Below are positions 17,845 to 27,185 of a stretch of 64,000 bases of DNA, in pieces; position 1 is the first letter of the stretch; every line of letters starts with the position of its first letter. Under the pieces are notes generated by a model that saw only the letters and a program-made list of their open reading frames with translations, ran no database searches and was not told the origin of the DNA. The stretch comes from Candidatus Tumulicola sp. (GTDB taxonomy: Bacteria > Vulcanimicrobiota > Vulcanimicrobiia > Vulcanimicrobiales > Vulcanimicrobiaceae). The DNA is taken from positions 682,001 through 746,000 of the forward strand of contig DASXDT010000006.1 of assembly GCA_036490475.1 (NCBI GenBank), read 5' to 3'. The position numbers were made by a program, and so were the translations under genes.

Positions 17845-18413
17845 GGATCGCCTTTTCGGACCATCTAATCATTGTTGGGGAAAGCCGCTCAACCAGCAAC
17901 GTCTAGACAGACGCGGCATTAACACGCAGGTTAAATTGCCATCTTTACGTAGTAGGACCTCCAGAATAGTGCGGAGTCGCGGTGGTAGTATTCAGCGAAT
18001 CATCAAGTCCAGGCGCTCGTGGCTTTTTCCGATGTCCAAATAGTGACCGTCGGCCGCTTAGCTTCCTGCGCGGCCCCCAATCCTCGAAGCCTGGGTAGAA
18101 ACGGGGAAGACGCATCCATCCAGACAGCGCACGGAATTGTGTGAAAGTGAGCGAAGGAGACTCCAGTCGTCAGTATTCAGAAACCATCGATTGTGACTTC
18201 GACCGCCGCCGCGGCCGGCATCACTCGACGATCACTAGCGCGGAAGTGCCGGCGAAATGCTTGAGCGAGCGCGGAGTTCGTACGCGCCAGATAACCTCGC
18301 AATAAAACCGTAAAAAGGGCGATACAGATCCAGTTCTCCTATCTGGCGCATACGCGATATTTGAACACCGATGAGTGCGGTATCCGTGCGTCATCGATGA
18401 TCGGTCAACATTC
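17845..18413. other. Divergent intergenic region, duplicated at 46349-46924
   Basis: No gene seen. The region is recognisably related to 46349-46924, so the whole XRE/intergenic/153-aa block was duplicated together. The length suggests promoter elements for both genes; I cannot place boxes with confidence. Confidence 0.4.
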
Positions 18414-18875
18414 ATGAAGCGACGCCGTCGCAAAACTGAAAAGCATGCTCCAAAGAGCGAGTCTGCTCAACGAACGGACATTGGGCCGATATACCGCGTG
18501 ACGCGTGATGCGCGGGCGTTCGCGGCTTTGGCGGGAGATGCACAACATCTCTTCGTCAAAGATATCAATGGCAGCATGCGGTGCGTCACCCACGACAGAC
18601 CAGCACCATCGTGCGTCCCTCCGTCTTCAGATCGTTGCGTGTGGAGTGACACTCTTGACGGTGGCCGTTACACTGTCGCGGTAACTCGCACGGCACCCTA
18701 TAATGCGCTATTGACCGCAGTGCGAGATGGTCGTCTCATTTCTGAACGATGCGTGGGTCTCATGTACAACGCTGAGTTCAGCCCAGATTATGAAGACGTG
18801 CAGTCATGGCAAGCGTTAGGAATGCCCGCGGCTGACGCCGACTATCGACGACGAGGTGAAACCCCGCCGGTCTGA
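18414..18875 (+). CDS. Hypothetical protein, copy 1 of duplicated pair
   Basis: 153 aa from ATG 18414; copy 2 has GTG at the same point, which supports this start over the frame from 18375. The N-terminus is basic (MKRRRRKTEK). The centre has QHLFVKDINGSMRCVTHDR and CVWSDTLDGG, and the C-terminus YNAEFSPDYEDVQSWQALG. Most differences from copy 2 (46925) are conservative, so the protein is under selection. No family recognised; probably controlled by the divergent XRE protein. Confidence 0.6.
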   Translation: MKRRRRKTEKHAPKSESAQRTDIGPIYRVTRDARAFAALAGDAQHLFVKDINGSMRCVTHDRPAPSCVPPSSDRCVWSDTLDGGRYTVAVTRTAPYNALLTAVRDGRLISERCVGLMYNAEFSPDYEDVQSWQALGMPAADADYRRRGETPPV

Positions 18876-18980
18876 AAGGTTGGCATACTCTCGGTTAAGG
18901 ATCGCCGCAATCGGAACCGAAGTCAAGCTACCGAAAAAGAGCTGCGATAAATTCTTCGGGATCAAGAACTGGCTTTATGA

Positions 18981-19346
18981 TCAAGAAATTGTGTTCACGC
19001 CTGGTGCGCCTTTGAACCTAAACCAACCATACGCATTTCGCGTTGGCTCAGAGGAAAGTCCGGCGGCCCCTTCCAGGGACAACTCGAATGGCTCTATGCC
19101 TGCGTAACGAGCGACATCAGTAGGGAATAATCCAATCTCATCGCATAGATCAACGATCCAACTAGGCTCTAGGTTCTTCATCATGCAAAGCGCATTAGCG
19201 AACAGTCGAGGCACTTCAAAACTTATGTGCTCGTCGAGCGGCTCAACGGTGCGCCATCCTCGGCGATTCCAGTTGAGCCAAAGTCGTTTCGCGCTCTGAG
19301 CCTCTATCATTCCAAGGTTCTCCGCGCGACGGAGCATTGCAGCCAC
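18981..19346 (-). pseudogene. C-terminal remnant of XRE/ImmA-IrrE-type protein
   Basis: 121 aa. SAKRLWLNWNRRGWRTVEPLDEHI followed by EVPRLFANAL resembles the C-terminal segment that follows the metallopeptidase domain in ImmA/IrrE regulators. The HTH and HEXXH parts are absent; the frame begins next to an IS-end remnant (19385-19432), so an insertion probably removed the 5' part. Confidence 0.45.
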
Positions 19347-19384
19347 AGAGATTTTCCACTACGCCTTTGCGAGTTGCAGTGTTT

Positions 19385-19432
19385 GGCCGGAACTCACAAT
19401 TTCAACTTCGGCTAGTTTCCCACCTCAGGTCA
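19385..19432 (-). mobile_element. Solitary IS3-type right end
   Basis: 48 bases matching the right end of the IS3-family element at 46058-46105 at about 41 positions (shared ACTCACAATTTCAAC and CACCTCA.GTCA). No transposase or left end is nearby. It abuts the truncated ImmA/IrrE remnant, as expected for an insertion followed by deletion. Confidence 0.55.
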
Positions 19433-19946
19433 CACCGACCACAAGTTTTCTAGGTTTCAGAGCAGCGCGTAACGGTAGGCTGTACCATGAACGCAACGAC
19501 GTCCACCTATATCTGTCGAGCGCCGCGAACGATTATCACGGGAATCTATAGGTGTGGGCGTATTTTGCAACGTCCCGCTAGCTCGCACGGTGCATTTGGT
19601 GTTGGGAATGGACGGGAATTACGATAGAACTGTCTGGCAGGCAGAGACGATGAAACGATAGTCGCTAGAGCGCCGCATTCTTGTCGACTGGCAGTCGAAT
19701 GGTCGGCGTCATTCCTATTTGCATACTCTGCGGGATGTACCGAACGCATTTTAGGCTTCAGTACCTGGCCGATCCGCAGATTGGGAACATCAAACCACAT
19801 ATCTTTGATCTCTCTGTCGACGCGTTGTACAGCAATGCCGATCGAAGCGTCGATGCTCAAAACCGAATTTGGTATGTCTGGTTGAGGGGGACGTACCGCG
19901 ACACTAGGCGGCCGGTCAACGCAGAGATCGGCCGGCGGGTCTCGGG
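19433..19946. other. No convincing gene
   Basis: Overlapping open frames on both strands near 19546-19950 lack ribosome sites and known motifs; I could not decide between them. Confidence 0.3.
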
Positions 19947-21302
19947 TTAGTAGTCCTCGGCATCGAGAATGGCATCCGGCGCGTTACCGGATTGGAAGGG
20001 CGGCGCTGTTATCGGAGTAAAAGCGCTTGGAGGGTCCTCGAAATTAAACGCATCCATCAAATCGTCCGAACGCATATCGGTGCCGTGCAGCGAACCCTTC
20101 TTGATACCGAATGTCTCCTCCGCGAAGGCTAGGATGCTCGCAAACTCATGTTGGCGATGCGAGACGTAGCCTTTCTTGGCGTAAGGCGAAACGATGACCA
20201 GCGGTACCCGGAAACCGAGCTCGTAGCGATTGTAGATTTTGGGCGGGATGTGATCGTACCAGCCGCCCCAATCGTCCCACGTGATAAAGATCGCAGTACT
20301 GCTCCAGTATTGGCTTTGCCCGACGGCGTTGACGACCGCGGCGACCCACGATGGACCCGCAGCACTTTTGCTTCCCGGGTGATCCGAATGCAAGTCGTCG
20401 GCTGGCATGACCCATGAGACTCCCGGCAGATTGCCGGTTGAGATGTCGGTGAGGATTGAGGCCGGCGGCGTAACGACGTTGGCGTAGTCCGAGCCGTACC
20501 GGATGTGTTTGATCGAGTCAAAGGCATGCCACCAACCGGGTCCGAGGTTGCGCTGATAGTATTTCCACGCGACGCCTTGCTCGTCCAAGAAATCGGTTAG
20601 CGAGGGCCGGTCGAAGCACGGGTACAGCGACGGACCTTGGATTGCGGCGTGTAGATTAATGGTATTGACGAGCATTTGTTCCGGGGCGTCGCAGCCGGCC
20701 GGGCCATTTCTACCGGTCTTGCGATAGTACGGTCCGCCCGCGATTTCGTCGACCGTTTGCGGCAGTGCGCGCGCGGTCGCGCTGACGATGTATTGGTGTG
20801 ATGGATAGCTGCTGGATTGATCGGTTTCGAACATGTGATCCCCGAAGGCATATTCCGTTGCCATGTCCCAGTATGGTTGCGCCTCGCTCGCGGGAACGTA
20901 GGAATACGGACGCCATGCTAGTTTCACCGGTTCGACAAGATTAAATCCGTCTTGTTTGCCGTTGTGCCACTCCTTTAAGAACGTGTGGTGGTTATGCTCG
21001 ATGTCCCATGGAGCAGCCAGAGACTGTGGCTGCAGCTGCACGGTCTGGCCGTGCGAATTGGGGCCGCTCTGCGCGATCGTCGCACCCTCGGCGATCAGCG
21101 CTGGCGATTGGAACAGATTATCGGGCGTGCGATTCTCTTGAAAAATGATGACGATGTGCTGGATGGGAGAGGTTCCCGTGAGTCCGGCTTTCGTGCGAGC
21201 ATTCGCGGAGTCGTAGCCCACCGGCAACGACGCCGTTTGCGGTGCGGAGCATGAAGCGAATGCGACGATGGTTACGAACGGAATAAGGCGTAAATGTTTC
21301 AT
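19947..21302 (-). CDS. Phosphoesterase-family (phospholipase C/acid phosphatase-like) lipoprotein
   Basis: 451 aa. ATG 21302 follows GGGAG; the leader MKHLRLIPFVTIVAFASC ends in a lipobox. IQHIVIIFQENRTPDNLF is the N-terminal metal-binding motif of the phosphoesterase family (PF04185), and FITWDDWGGWYDHI carries the second set of metal ligands. HNHHTFLKEWHNGKQDGF and GFRVPLVIVSPYAKKGYV are also family hallmarks. It hydrolyses phosphoester bonds, possibly phospholipids, outside the cytoplasm; as a lipoprotein it would stay membrane-bound. Confidence 0.85.
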   Translation of the reverse strand: MKHLRLIPFVTIVAFASCSAPQTASLPVGYDSANARTKAGLTGTSPIQHIVIIFQENRTPDNLFQSPALIAEGATIAQSGPNSHGQTVQLQPQSLAAPWDIEHNHHTFLKEWHNGKQDGFNLVEPVKLAWRPYSYVPASEAQPYWDMATEYAFGDHMFETDQSSSYPSHQYIVSATARALPQTVDEIAGGPYYRKTGRNGPAGCDAPEQMLVNTINLHAAIQGPSLYPCFDRPSLTDFLDEQGVAWKYYQRNLGPGWWHAFDSIKHIRYGSDYANVVTPPASILTDISTGNLPGVSWVMPADDLHSDHPGSKSAAGPSWVAAVVNAVGQSQYWSSTAIFITWDDWGGWYDHIPPKIYNRYELGFRVPLVIVSPYAKKGYVSHRQHEFASILAFAEETFGIKKGSLHGTDMRSDDLMDAFNFEDPPSAFTPITAPPFQSGNAPDAILDAEDY

Positions 21303-22366
21303 CAATTGCTCCCTTATTTGCCGACCATCGAGTGTCGACAGGTTCGCAGTCGAGCGGCTGGCCTCAGGTAACATTAACAGGAGGACAGCCTGATGACATC
21401 CCGCTCGACCAACTGCGCCCAGGTCAGCTGCAGGCAGTTGGCTGCAGGCCATGATTACGAGTTGTCAGCTGTGCCGCGCTTCGATCTTCCTATCGTGCGG
21501 CGCGAACTCTTCACGGTCTTCGGATGTGTCCGAGCCGTCCCGTTTCGGTTCTTCCCGTATTCGTGTGGGTTATCACTCCGAACGCGAGAGTGGTGACTTT
21601 AGGCATCATTCCGAATGAAGGAGGGTACAGCTGACCCATCGGAACCGAACGAAGATCGCATCTTCTCCAATCGAGAGCTTGCAAAAGTACGGCGGCGAGC
21701 TGATTAAGGCGCCTCCAGAAAAGGCACACACCCATCGACCTGAGATGCCGGCGACCTCTGAACAGCCCCGACCGCACAGGCGACCGTTACCATGAACAGC
21801 GAGTTGTCAGCGGCGGTTCCGTCTCCGTGACGGGAAGCTTGTGAGCACGTTGTCTTGGCCGAATGTTTTGACCCCAAATTGCGAGCGTGCGGACGGCGTG
21901 AGCCGCATACTAATCTTAGTCTTCGAAACGTTCAGCCGAAGGTTGCTAGGATATCGCGTTTGCTAAGTCCGATCAGCTTTTCGCCGTCGAAAACAAACAA
22001 GCGAGGAACTAGGTCCGATTAGGTTCGCTGCGAAACTTGCCGCAGTGATGCCCCGGTCGCGGCTCCTTGAAGCCCGACCGGATCATCCCGGGCGACGATT
22101 GGACGAACTCCATATGGCAGACGGTGCAATGACGCCCCGTTCCGATCGAAAAGGTGATTGCACCCTCAAAGCGAGTATTGCGAACCTTGATGAATAGTGA
22201 TAAACGGCAACGTTTGCGATCGGTTCGGCTACGAATGCTCATCGCAACGTCGTGGCAGTTCGGCGTATCACGAGTTGGTTCGTGCGTGCAACGCAGGCCT
22301 GCCTTATCGATGATGCCATTGTGGCATCGCGCCGTCGCCAATAAGTAACTCGGGGAAAGCGGTCCC
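21303..22366. other. Long region without a supported gene
   Basis: A minus-strand frame at 22009-22434 contains scattered Cys/His motifs (HCTVCHMEF, NCHDVAM), but it runs into the NRAMP gene and has no ribosome site. I see no recognisable metal riboswitch upstream of the NRAMP gene, though I could not fold it. Confidence 0.3.
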
Positions 22367-23647
22367 GTGAAGGACTGGGGGCTACGATCTCGGGTCGTCC
22401 ATTTTTTTCGAACGTTGGGGCCAGGATTGATCACTGGAGCGGCGGACGACGATCCATCCGGGATCTCAACCTACTCAGTAACTGGTGCCACAACCGGCTA
22501 CTCGCTGCTGTGGCTCACATTCATCTCGACGCCCATGATGGCGGTCATCCAAGGGATGTGCGCTCGGATCTCTATGGTCACGGGCGAGGGTCTCGCGACA
22601 TTGATGCGCAAACGGTTGCCGTGTTCGCTCATGTATCCGCTTGCGGCATTGGTCATTGTCGCGAACACATTCAATATTGGCGCCGACATTGGCGGTATGG
22701 CTGCAGCGGCGAAATTACTAGTCCCAATACCAGTCGAAGTATGGGTGATATTCTTTGGCATTGCGTTGATCGCCGCACAGGTCTGGCTGTCCTACAACAT
22801 GATCGCGTCGGTCTTTAAGTGGCTCACCGTCGTTCTCTTCGCGTATGTCATCACTGCGTTCGTCGCGCATCCACCGTGGGCGCAAGTTCTATCGGGATTC
22901 GTAATTCCGACCGTGCACTTTCAATCGCAGTGGCTGTCGACGATAGTTGCCATCCTCGGCACGACCATTACCCCGTACTTGTTTTTTTGGCAATCGGCGG
23001 AAATGGTGGAGGAAGAAAAGAAAGCTGGTCATGCGACCGTTGCATCGCGGAGGGGCACGGACGAACAATCGATTAAAGATGCGCACACCGATATCAACGC
23101 GGGTATGATCTATTCAAATATCGTGGCGGCCTTCATCATCGTTACCACGGCCGCAACGTTGGGTGCCCATGGCAAACACAACATTGCGACGGCGCAGGAC
23201 GCAGCGGAAGCCCTACGTCCGCTGGCTGGTAATTTCGCTGCCCTGTTATTCACAATCGGGATGGTCGGGACCGGCGTTCTCGCCGTTCCGGTGTTGGCGA
23301 CATCGTCGGCATACGTCGCGGCGGAGACGTTCAGATTCCGCGAGGGCTTAAGCGAGAAGCCGAGCCGGGCCAAGCATTTCTACGCCGTTATCGTCGCGGG
23401 GATTATTATCGGCGTCGTCATGGATCTGCTGAAGATCAATCCGATCAAGGCGCTCTTTTGGTCAGCGATTCTCAATGGTGTTGCCGCCGTGCCGCTAATT
23501 GCGGTCATTGTCTGGCTAGCATCGAATGAGTCCATCATGCGAGAGTGGCGCAGCTCGCGTGTCGCCGTTGCGTGGGGTTGGTTCAGCGTAACGCTGATGG
23601 GTGCTGCGACGTTAGGCATGTTCTACTTTATGGCCATTGGCGGATAG
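22367..23647 (+). CDS. NRAMP-family divalent metal transporter
   Basis: 426 aa, about 11 membrane helices. Helix 1 carries GAADDDPSGIST (Asp29, Pro30, where classic NRAMPs have DPGN) and helix 6 carries TTITPYLFFWQ (near residues 201-203, where MntH/NRAMP have MPH). The metal-ligating Met of classical NRAMPs is therefore replaced. In known NRAMP-related Mg transporters the loss of this Met goes with transport of harder ions such as Mg2+, so selectivity may differ from Mn2+/Fe2+. The start is GTG 22367, after GGGGAAAGCGG. The gene stands alone. Confidence 0.85.
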   Translation: MKDWGLRSRVVHFFRTLGPGLITGAADDDPSGISTYSVTGATTGYSLLWLTFISTPMMAVIQGMCARISMVTGEGLATLMRKRLPCSLMYPLAALVIVANTFNIGADIGGMAAAAKLLVPIPVEVWVIFFGIALIAAQVWLSYNMIASVFKWLTVVLFAYVITAFVAHPPWAQVLSGFVIPTVHFQSQWLSTIVAILGTTITPYLFFWQSAEMVEEEKKAGHATVASRRGTDEQSIKDAHTDINAGMIYSNIVAAFIIVTTAATLGAHGKHNIATAQDAAEALRPLAGNFAALLFTIGMVGTGVLAVPVLATSSAYVAAETFRFREGLSEKPSRAKHFYAVIVAGIIIGVVMDLLKINPIKALFWSAILNGVAAVPLIAVIVWLASNESIMREWRSSRVAVAWGWFSVTLMGAATLGMFYFMAIGG

Positions 23648-23664
23648 AATGCTTAAGCGGAGTG

Positions 23665-24287
23665 CTGTGAGGTCACAGTCGCTCGATGGCCGGTTGATCA
23701 TGTTGACCTTCCGCAGTGTGATGGACACAGGCGTCGCGATGAATCTCGGCCACCAACCTGCCGTGCCAGACGAGGCCATTCCGTATAAGCGCTCGGATCT
23801 TACGGCCTTTTTATCCGATTTTGCGAACTGGCTGTCTGCAGGTCAACATCTGCAAGACCGTAAGATCTCGGACGAGTTCACAGATGATTGCTTTCCGGAG
23901 CTTAAGCGATGGAACGTAATGTTGTCGTCAGCCCTAATGGCGGAACGTTCTCAGGGCGTTTTCGAAGTGTTCTTGCCGCACGTGGGTCAGAGCGCAGGGC
24001 AGGTGCGAAGTTCCATTCAAGCGCGGATTTCGCGGAAGCAAGCAAAGGCGAGAGGTTAAGGTCTACATCGACCGCTTTGGTTGTTTATCGAAGTTGCAGA
24101 TCGTGCGATTCGCGCGCCTCGCGCGCTCGAGGAGTTGTTTCAAGAAGGAAATCTCGGGATCGCTCCGTTCGAGCGGGTTGTCGTTATTCATCAGGATACG
24201 GCCCTTGACATACGACGCGCGTCTAAAACTCGAATGGACAGCGTATCTTTGCACCGCGAGCTACCCTTTTGGCCCGGGCTGCTGTAG
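23665..24287 (+). pseudogene. Truncated, frameshifted paralog of the 337-aa protein
   Basis: Matches the C-terminal two thirds of the gene at 8692: LDGRLIMLTFRSVMDT, PYKRSDLTAFLSDFANW, DRKISDEFTDD, then after a stop at 24059 another frame continues with LWLFIEVADRAIRAPRALEE and FERVVVIHQDTA. The first 130 or so residues are missing. It begins within about 20 bases of the NRAMP stop, so a deletion or insertion fused the two regions. Confidence 0.75.
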
Positions 24288-24371
24288 GAGTGCACCCAAG
24301 AACAAGTAGAACCAGAAATTTGCCGAAGACCTATTCGAACCTAACTAAAGTTGACTATGGAGAGCAAAGAT

Positions 24372-24653
24372 ATGGCCAGAGTTGTCGTCCGTGTAGAATT
24401 GCACGGGGCTACTACCGAGGAACAGTACGCGCGGCTGCACGTGCAGATGGCTGCGGCGAAGTTTGCACGTAGAATAAGCGGCGGCGACGGCGCAATCTAT
24501 CTGCTACCAACAGCTACGTACGTCAGCGATGCATTTGAAACAGTAAACGCCGCTCTTGATTCAGCGTGGAGCGCGGCAGCCGGCATAACCGCATCCTATG
24601 GGGTGATCGCGACGCAGGGCAGCAGTATGTGGACGGGTTTACCGAAGGTATAG
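24372..24653 (+). CDS. DUF2622 (GhoS-like) domain protein
   Basis: 93 aa from ATG 24372, nine bases after GGAG. The sequence MARVVVRVELHG, then EEQYARLHVQMAAAKF and YLLPTATYV, resembles the DUF2622 family, which in E. coli includes GhoS, the endoribonuclease antitoxin of a type V toxin-antitoxin pair. No GhoT-like small membrane toxin was found next to it. The assignment is from pattern memory; members in other phyla may have other roles. Confidence 0.5.
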   Translation: MARVVVRVELHGATTEEQYARLHVQMAAAKFARRISGGDGAIYLLPTATYVSDAFETVNAALDSAWSAAAGITASYGVIATQGSSMWTGLPKV

Positions 24654-24770
24654 CACTTTCGCACAGATATCAACTTATGCCACAGTAAAATGCGCCCTGC
24701 TCGTTGTGAAGCGGGTTCGAGGTTACCGTATTTTATGCTACGACTGATTTCCACCGGGTCAGTCGATGCG

Positions 24771-25107
24771 TCAACTTATGCCGCCGTATTCGATTCGACC
24801 GAGGATTTTGCGCACTTCGGAAAACCCTTGCTCCGTTGAAATCAGCCGCGCCGGAACGGCACCGCCTAACGCCAGATTCTCACGCCGTATCCACTTGAGC
24901 GCGCGCTTCCGATCGCCAATAGCTTTGCTGGCAGCCGCGATGATGCGCACCAGCGACAGAGCCTGTTTTGTTGATCGGTTGAAAGGCGCTCTTAGGTTCC
25001 CGACTCCCTAGGTTTTCCTCGGGTATTCCGAGCCAGTCGGAGATCTCGCTAGCGGTGGCATCGCGGCTGAGCAGAGTCTGTTTAAGCGCTTGAAACATCT
25101 GCGCCAA
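24771..25107 (-). pseudogene. Frameshifted MbcA/ParS/Xre-type (DUF2384) antitoxin
   Basis: The frame from 25107 gives MAQMFQALKQTLLSRDATAS and IPEENLGSREPKSAF. After about 24980 it continues in a second frame as ALSLVRIIAAASKAIGDRKR, then ENLALGGAVPARLISTEQGF and ILGRIEYGGIS with a stop at 24771. The second part is the standard DUF2384 toxin-binding end (LGG..P..L..T..G...V...L.RIEYG). A single-base shift separates the halves. No RES-domain toxin is adjacent. Confidence 0.6.
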
Positions 25108-25444
25108 TCCTACTGCTAAATCGTTAGCACCTCAACTCTGTCGCACGCCGCACGGGTACTAAGAGGAGGCGAGATTTCCTCGGCTCTAAGCGGAACTGGA
25201 TATCTGTCGATACTTAGACAATCAAGCGATAGCTCGCTACCCGCAGTTTATCAAAAAAAAAGATCCGACTAACGCCTATGTCTCAAGAACTCCTTCTTTT
25301 TGTGATTATGTCGGGTAGCTGGCCACGGCCAGCCGGGGCCGACCGCGAACGTGTGCGTCGCAAGAAAGGGCGGCCTCGGGATCCGCAGAGGCGGCCACCG
25401 ACAACAAAGCTCTCGACATCTTTTCGAGCGGGGGCGCCTATTGG
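25108..25444. other. Intergenic, no gene seen
   Basis: Contains an A-run (25254-25263) and a G/C-rich stretch; nothing interpretable. Confidence 0.35.
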
Positions 25445-25732
25445 ATGAACGTCAACACCAGTCAGTACAGCGGACTACCCGGAATCAACGGCCCGCACCA
25501 CTACGTCGTCACCTATGACGGGACGAGCGTGAAGCTCTACGTCGCTCTCGTCAACGTCGTTTCTGCAACCGCGACGGTGCCCACTCTATCGGAAACCGGA
25601 TCTCTTCTGCGTTGGGCAAACGGAGCAAACTTGCAGACGAACACGCATCGGTTTGCGAAGCTCACGTCGTATAGCGCGGTGCTCACCAGCTCGCAGATGG
25701 CAGCCAACTACGGCGCCGGCAACGGTGTCTAG
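25445..25732 (+). pseudogene. LamG/concanavalin-like C-terminal remnant
   Basis: 95 residues reading GPHHYVVTYDGTSVKLYVALV and FAKLTSYSAVLTSSQMAANYGAG, the typical closing strands of a LamG/concanavalin-A-like domain. The upstream strands and any signal sequence are missing, and no ribosome site precedes the ATG, so it looks like the tail of a lost larger protein. Confidence 0.5.
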
Positions 25733-25890
25733 CAAGTGCCTATCGACGAAGCGACGTTTGCGAGGCGTTCCGGCTTCGCTGGCGCGTGCTTCGGATATGA
25801 GCCGACTCCAAAGGCTCGCGGAAGTGCGGAAAGCGCGCCAGAGGCCCGCAATACCCGAAGGGGCATCCCGGGCCGATCGAAACTTGGCGC

Positions 25891-26046
25891 GTGCTGCTTG
25901 GGGATCCGAAGTCGCTCGTCGAGGCGGAGCGGAGTTACCGAAAGCACATGCTCACGGTGCATCCGGATGTCGGCGGCGAGACGGCCTTTGCCGTAAGACT
26001 AAACGCGGCTATCGAGACCGCGCGGCGATATTGGGGAACGGGTTGA
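25891..26046 (+). pseudogene. J-domain (DnaJ-like) fragment
   Basis: 51 residues from a GTG, with protein-like codons also upstream (GPIETWR). VLLGDPKSLVEAERSYRKHM then LTVHPDVGG contains the HPD tripeptide that defines J-domains, followed by a final helix. Preceding sequence in a neighbouring frame looks like the rest of the same protein, so a frameshift is likely. It may be a remnant cochaperone-like gene. Confidence 0.5.
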
Positions 26047-26111
26047 ATGCCGGTCGGGCAAGCCGTCGAGCGGGATGTTATCGCGCGCAGTCCCTAGAAG
26101 CAGGAAGCGTG

Positions 26112-26855
26112 GTGAGTGAGCAAGGCCCAAGTGAGTGGCCCTCGTATGCGTCTCCGCCGATCCTCGAAGCCTCTTTTATAATAAAAATCCGGCCAATTTC
26201 GACCGAGCGATTCGCCTTGCTAGGACGAGTGGGCGAAATGCTCGGATCAAAATTTCCCAGAGCGGAACTCCTAACGGATTCCAAGCCGAAGTACCTTGAG
26301 GTGCCTTCGACGGTATATGGCATGGTCTACACATCGGAAGATGAAAGCGAAAGCGTTCAAGCTCGATCGGACGGATTCTATTTTAGTCGGCAGGCACCGT
26401 ACGAGGGATGGCGCAAATTTTTGGAACACGCCCGGTCGGCCTGGGGCGCTTACAAAGAAGCCTTGTCCTCGCTTGCCATAGTCGAGGTGCAGGTGCGGTA
26501 CGTTAATTCTATACCCTTTCCGTTGGGCGTGCCGTTGCATGAGCTGTTTAACACTCATCCCACTTACCCGGACCCTTCGCAACTTTTCGATGCCCTCACA
26601 ATGTTCTACAGAGTTACGATACAAACTGAGCCGCGGACCGAGCTATCGGTGCTCATGACGAATCTACCGCGTGGCGAGCGGTACGGGTACATAATGCTCG
26701 ACAACACGGTAAGCATGACCGTGACAAGTGAAAGCGAAGTTTGGGAGCAAATTCCGACGCTACGAAACATCAAAAACAGCGTTTTCGAATCGCAATTAAA
26801 GCCCATATTGAAAGATCAATTTGGACGTACCTTAAAAGAGGAAACACATGAGTGA
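26112..26855 (+). CDS. TIGR04255-family protein
   Basis: 247 aa from GTG 26112; the frame is open further upstream but that part overlaps the J-domain fragment. PPILEASFIIKIRPI near the start, then DGFYFSR...YEGWRKFLEHARSAW and VEVQVRYVNSIPFP match the pattern of the sporadically distributed TIGR04255 family, whose function is unknown. The last eight bases overlap the next gene's ATG, so it is coupled to the 101-aa gene and probably the GNAT gene. Confidence 0.65.
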   Translation: MSEQGPSEWPSYASPPILEASFIIKIRPISTERFALLGRVGEMLGSKFPRAELLTDSKPKYLEVPSTVYGMVYTSEDESESVQARSDGFYFSRQAPYEGWRKFLEHARSAWGAYKEALSSLAIVEVQVRYVNSIPFPLGVPLHELFNTHPTYPDPSQLFDALTMFYRVTIQTEPRTELSVLMTNLPRGERYGYIMLDNTVSMTVTSESEVWEQIPTLRNIKNSVFESQLKPILKDQFGRTLKEETHE

Positions 26856-27153
26856 GTATGCCGTACCGACGCTTGATTACAAGCTGAGCGGCGACGACCC
26901 CCTCCTTCTTGGCAAGCTGCAGGGTGGAACCGCCAACAAACAGGTGAATAAAACGCTTGAGGCAGTGTTGGCTGAACTCAGCAAGAGCATCGACTTCAAC
27001 CGTCTTTACGCAAATATGGGGGAGCATGATCGCCGCCCTTATGCATTAAGGCCGATTACATTGACTGACGAAGAGGTTGCGGAACTTGATGACATCAAGA
27101 GGCGCCCTTCACCGTTAATCGGTCGGCATCTGCGTAGCATTCCCGACAAATAG
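26848..27153 (+). CDS. Hypothetical partner of TIGR04255 protein
   Basis: 101 aa, ATG overlapping the upstream stop. Predominantly helical (KTLEAVLAELSKSIDFNRLY) with a C-terminal LTDEEVAELDDIKRRPSP. No family recognised. Its position between TIGR04255 and GNAT genes suggests a small regulatory or antitoxin-like role, but that is inference. Confidence 0.6.
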   Translation: MSEYAVPTLDYKLSGDDPLLLGKLQGGTANKQVNKTLEAVLAELSKSIDFNRLYANMGEHDRRPYALRPITLTDEEVAELDDIKRRPSPLIGRHLRSIPDK

Positions 27154-27185
27154 GACTGGCGTATCTCTCTTAACTGACGGTCAAC

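Noticed and set aside
21511-22434. Minus-strand frames with scattered Cys/His upstream of the NRAMP gene
   Set aside because: No ribosome site; the larger one runs into the NRAMP coding sequence, and the Cys/His spacing matches no family I know.
25254-25263. A-run as part of a terminator
   Set aside because: No stem precedes it on either strand that I can see.
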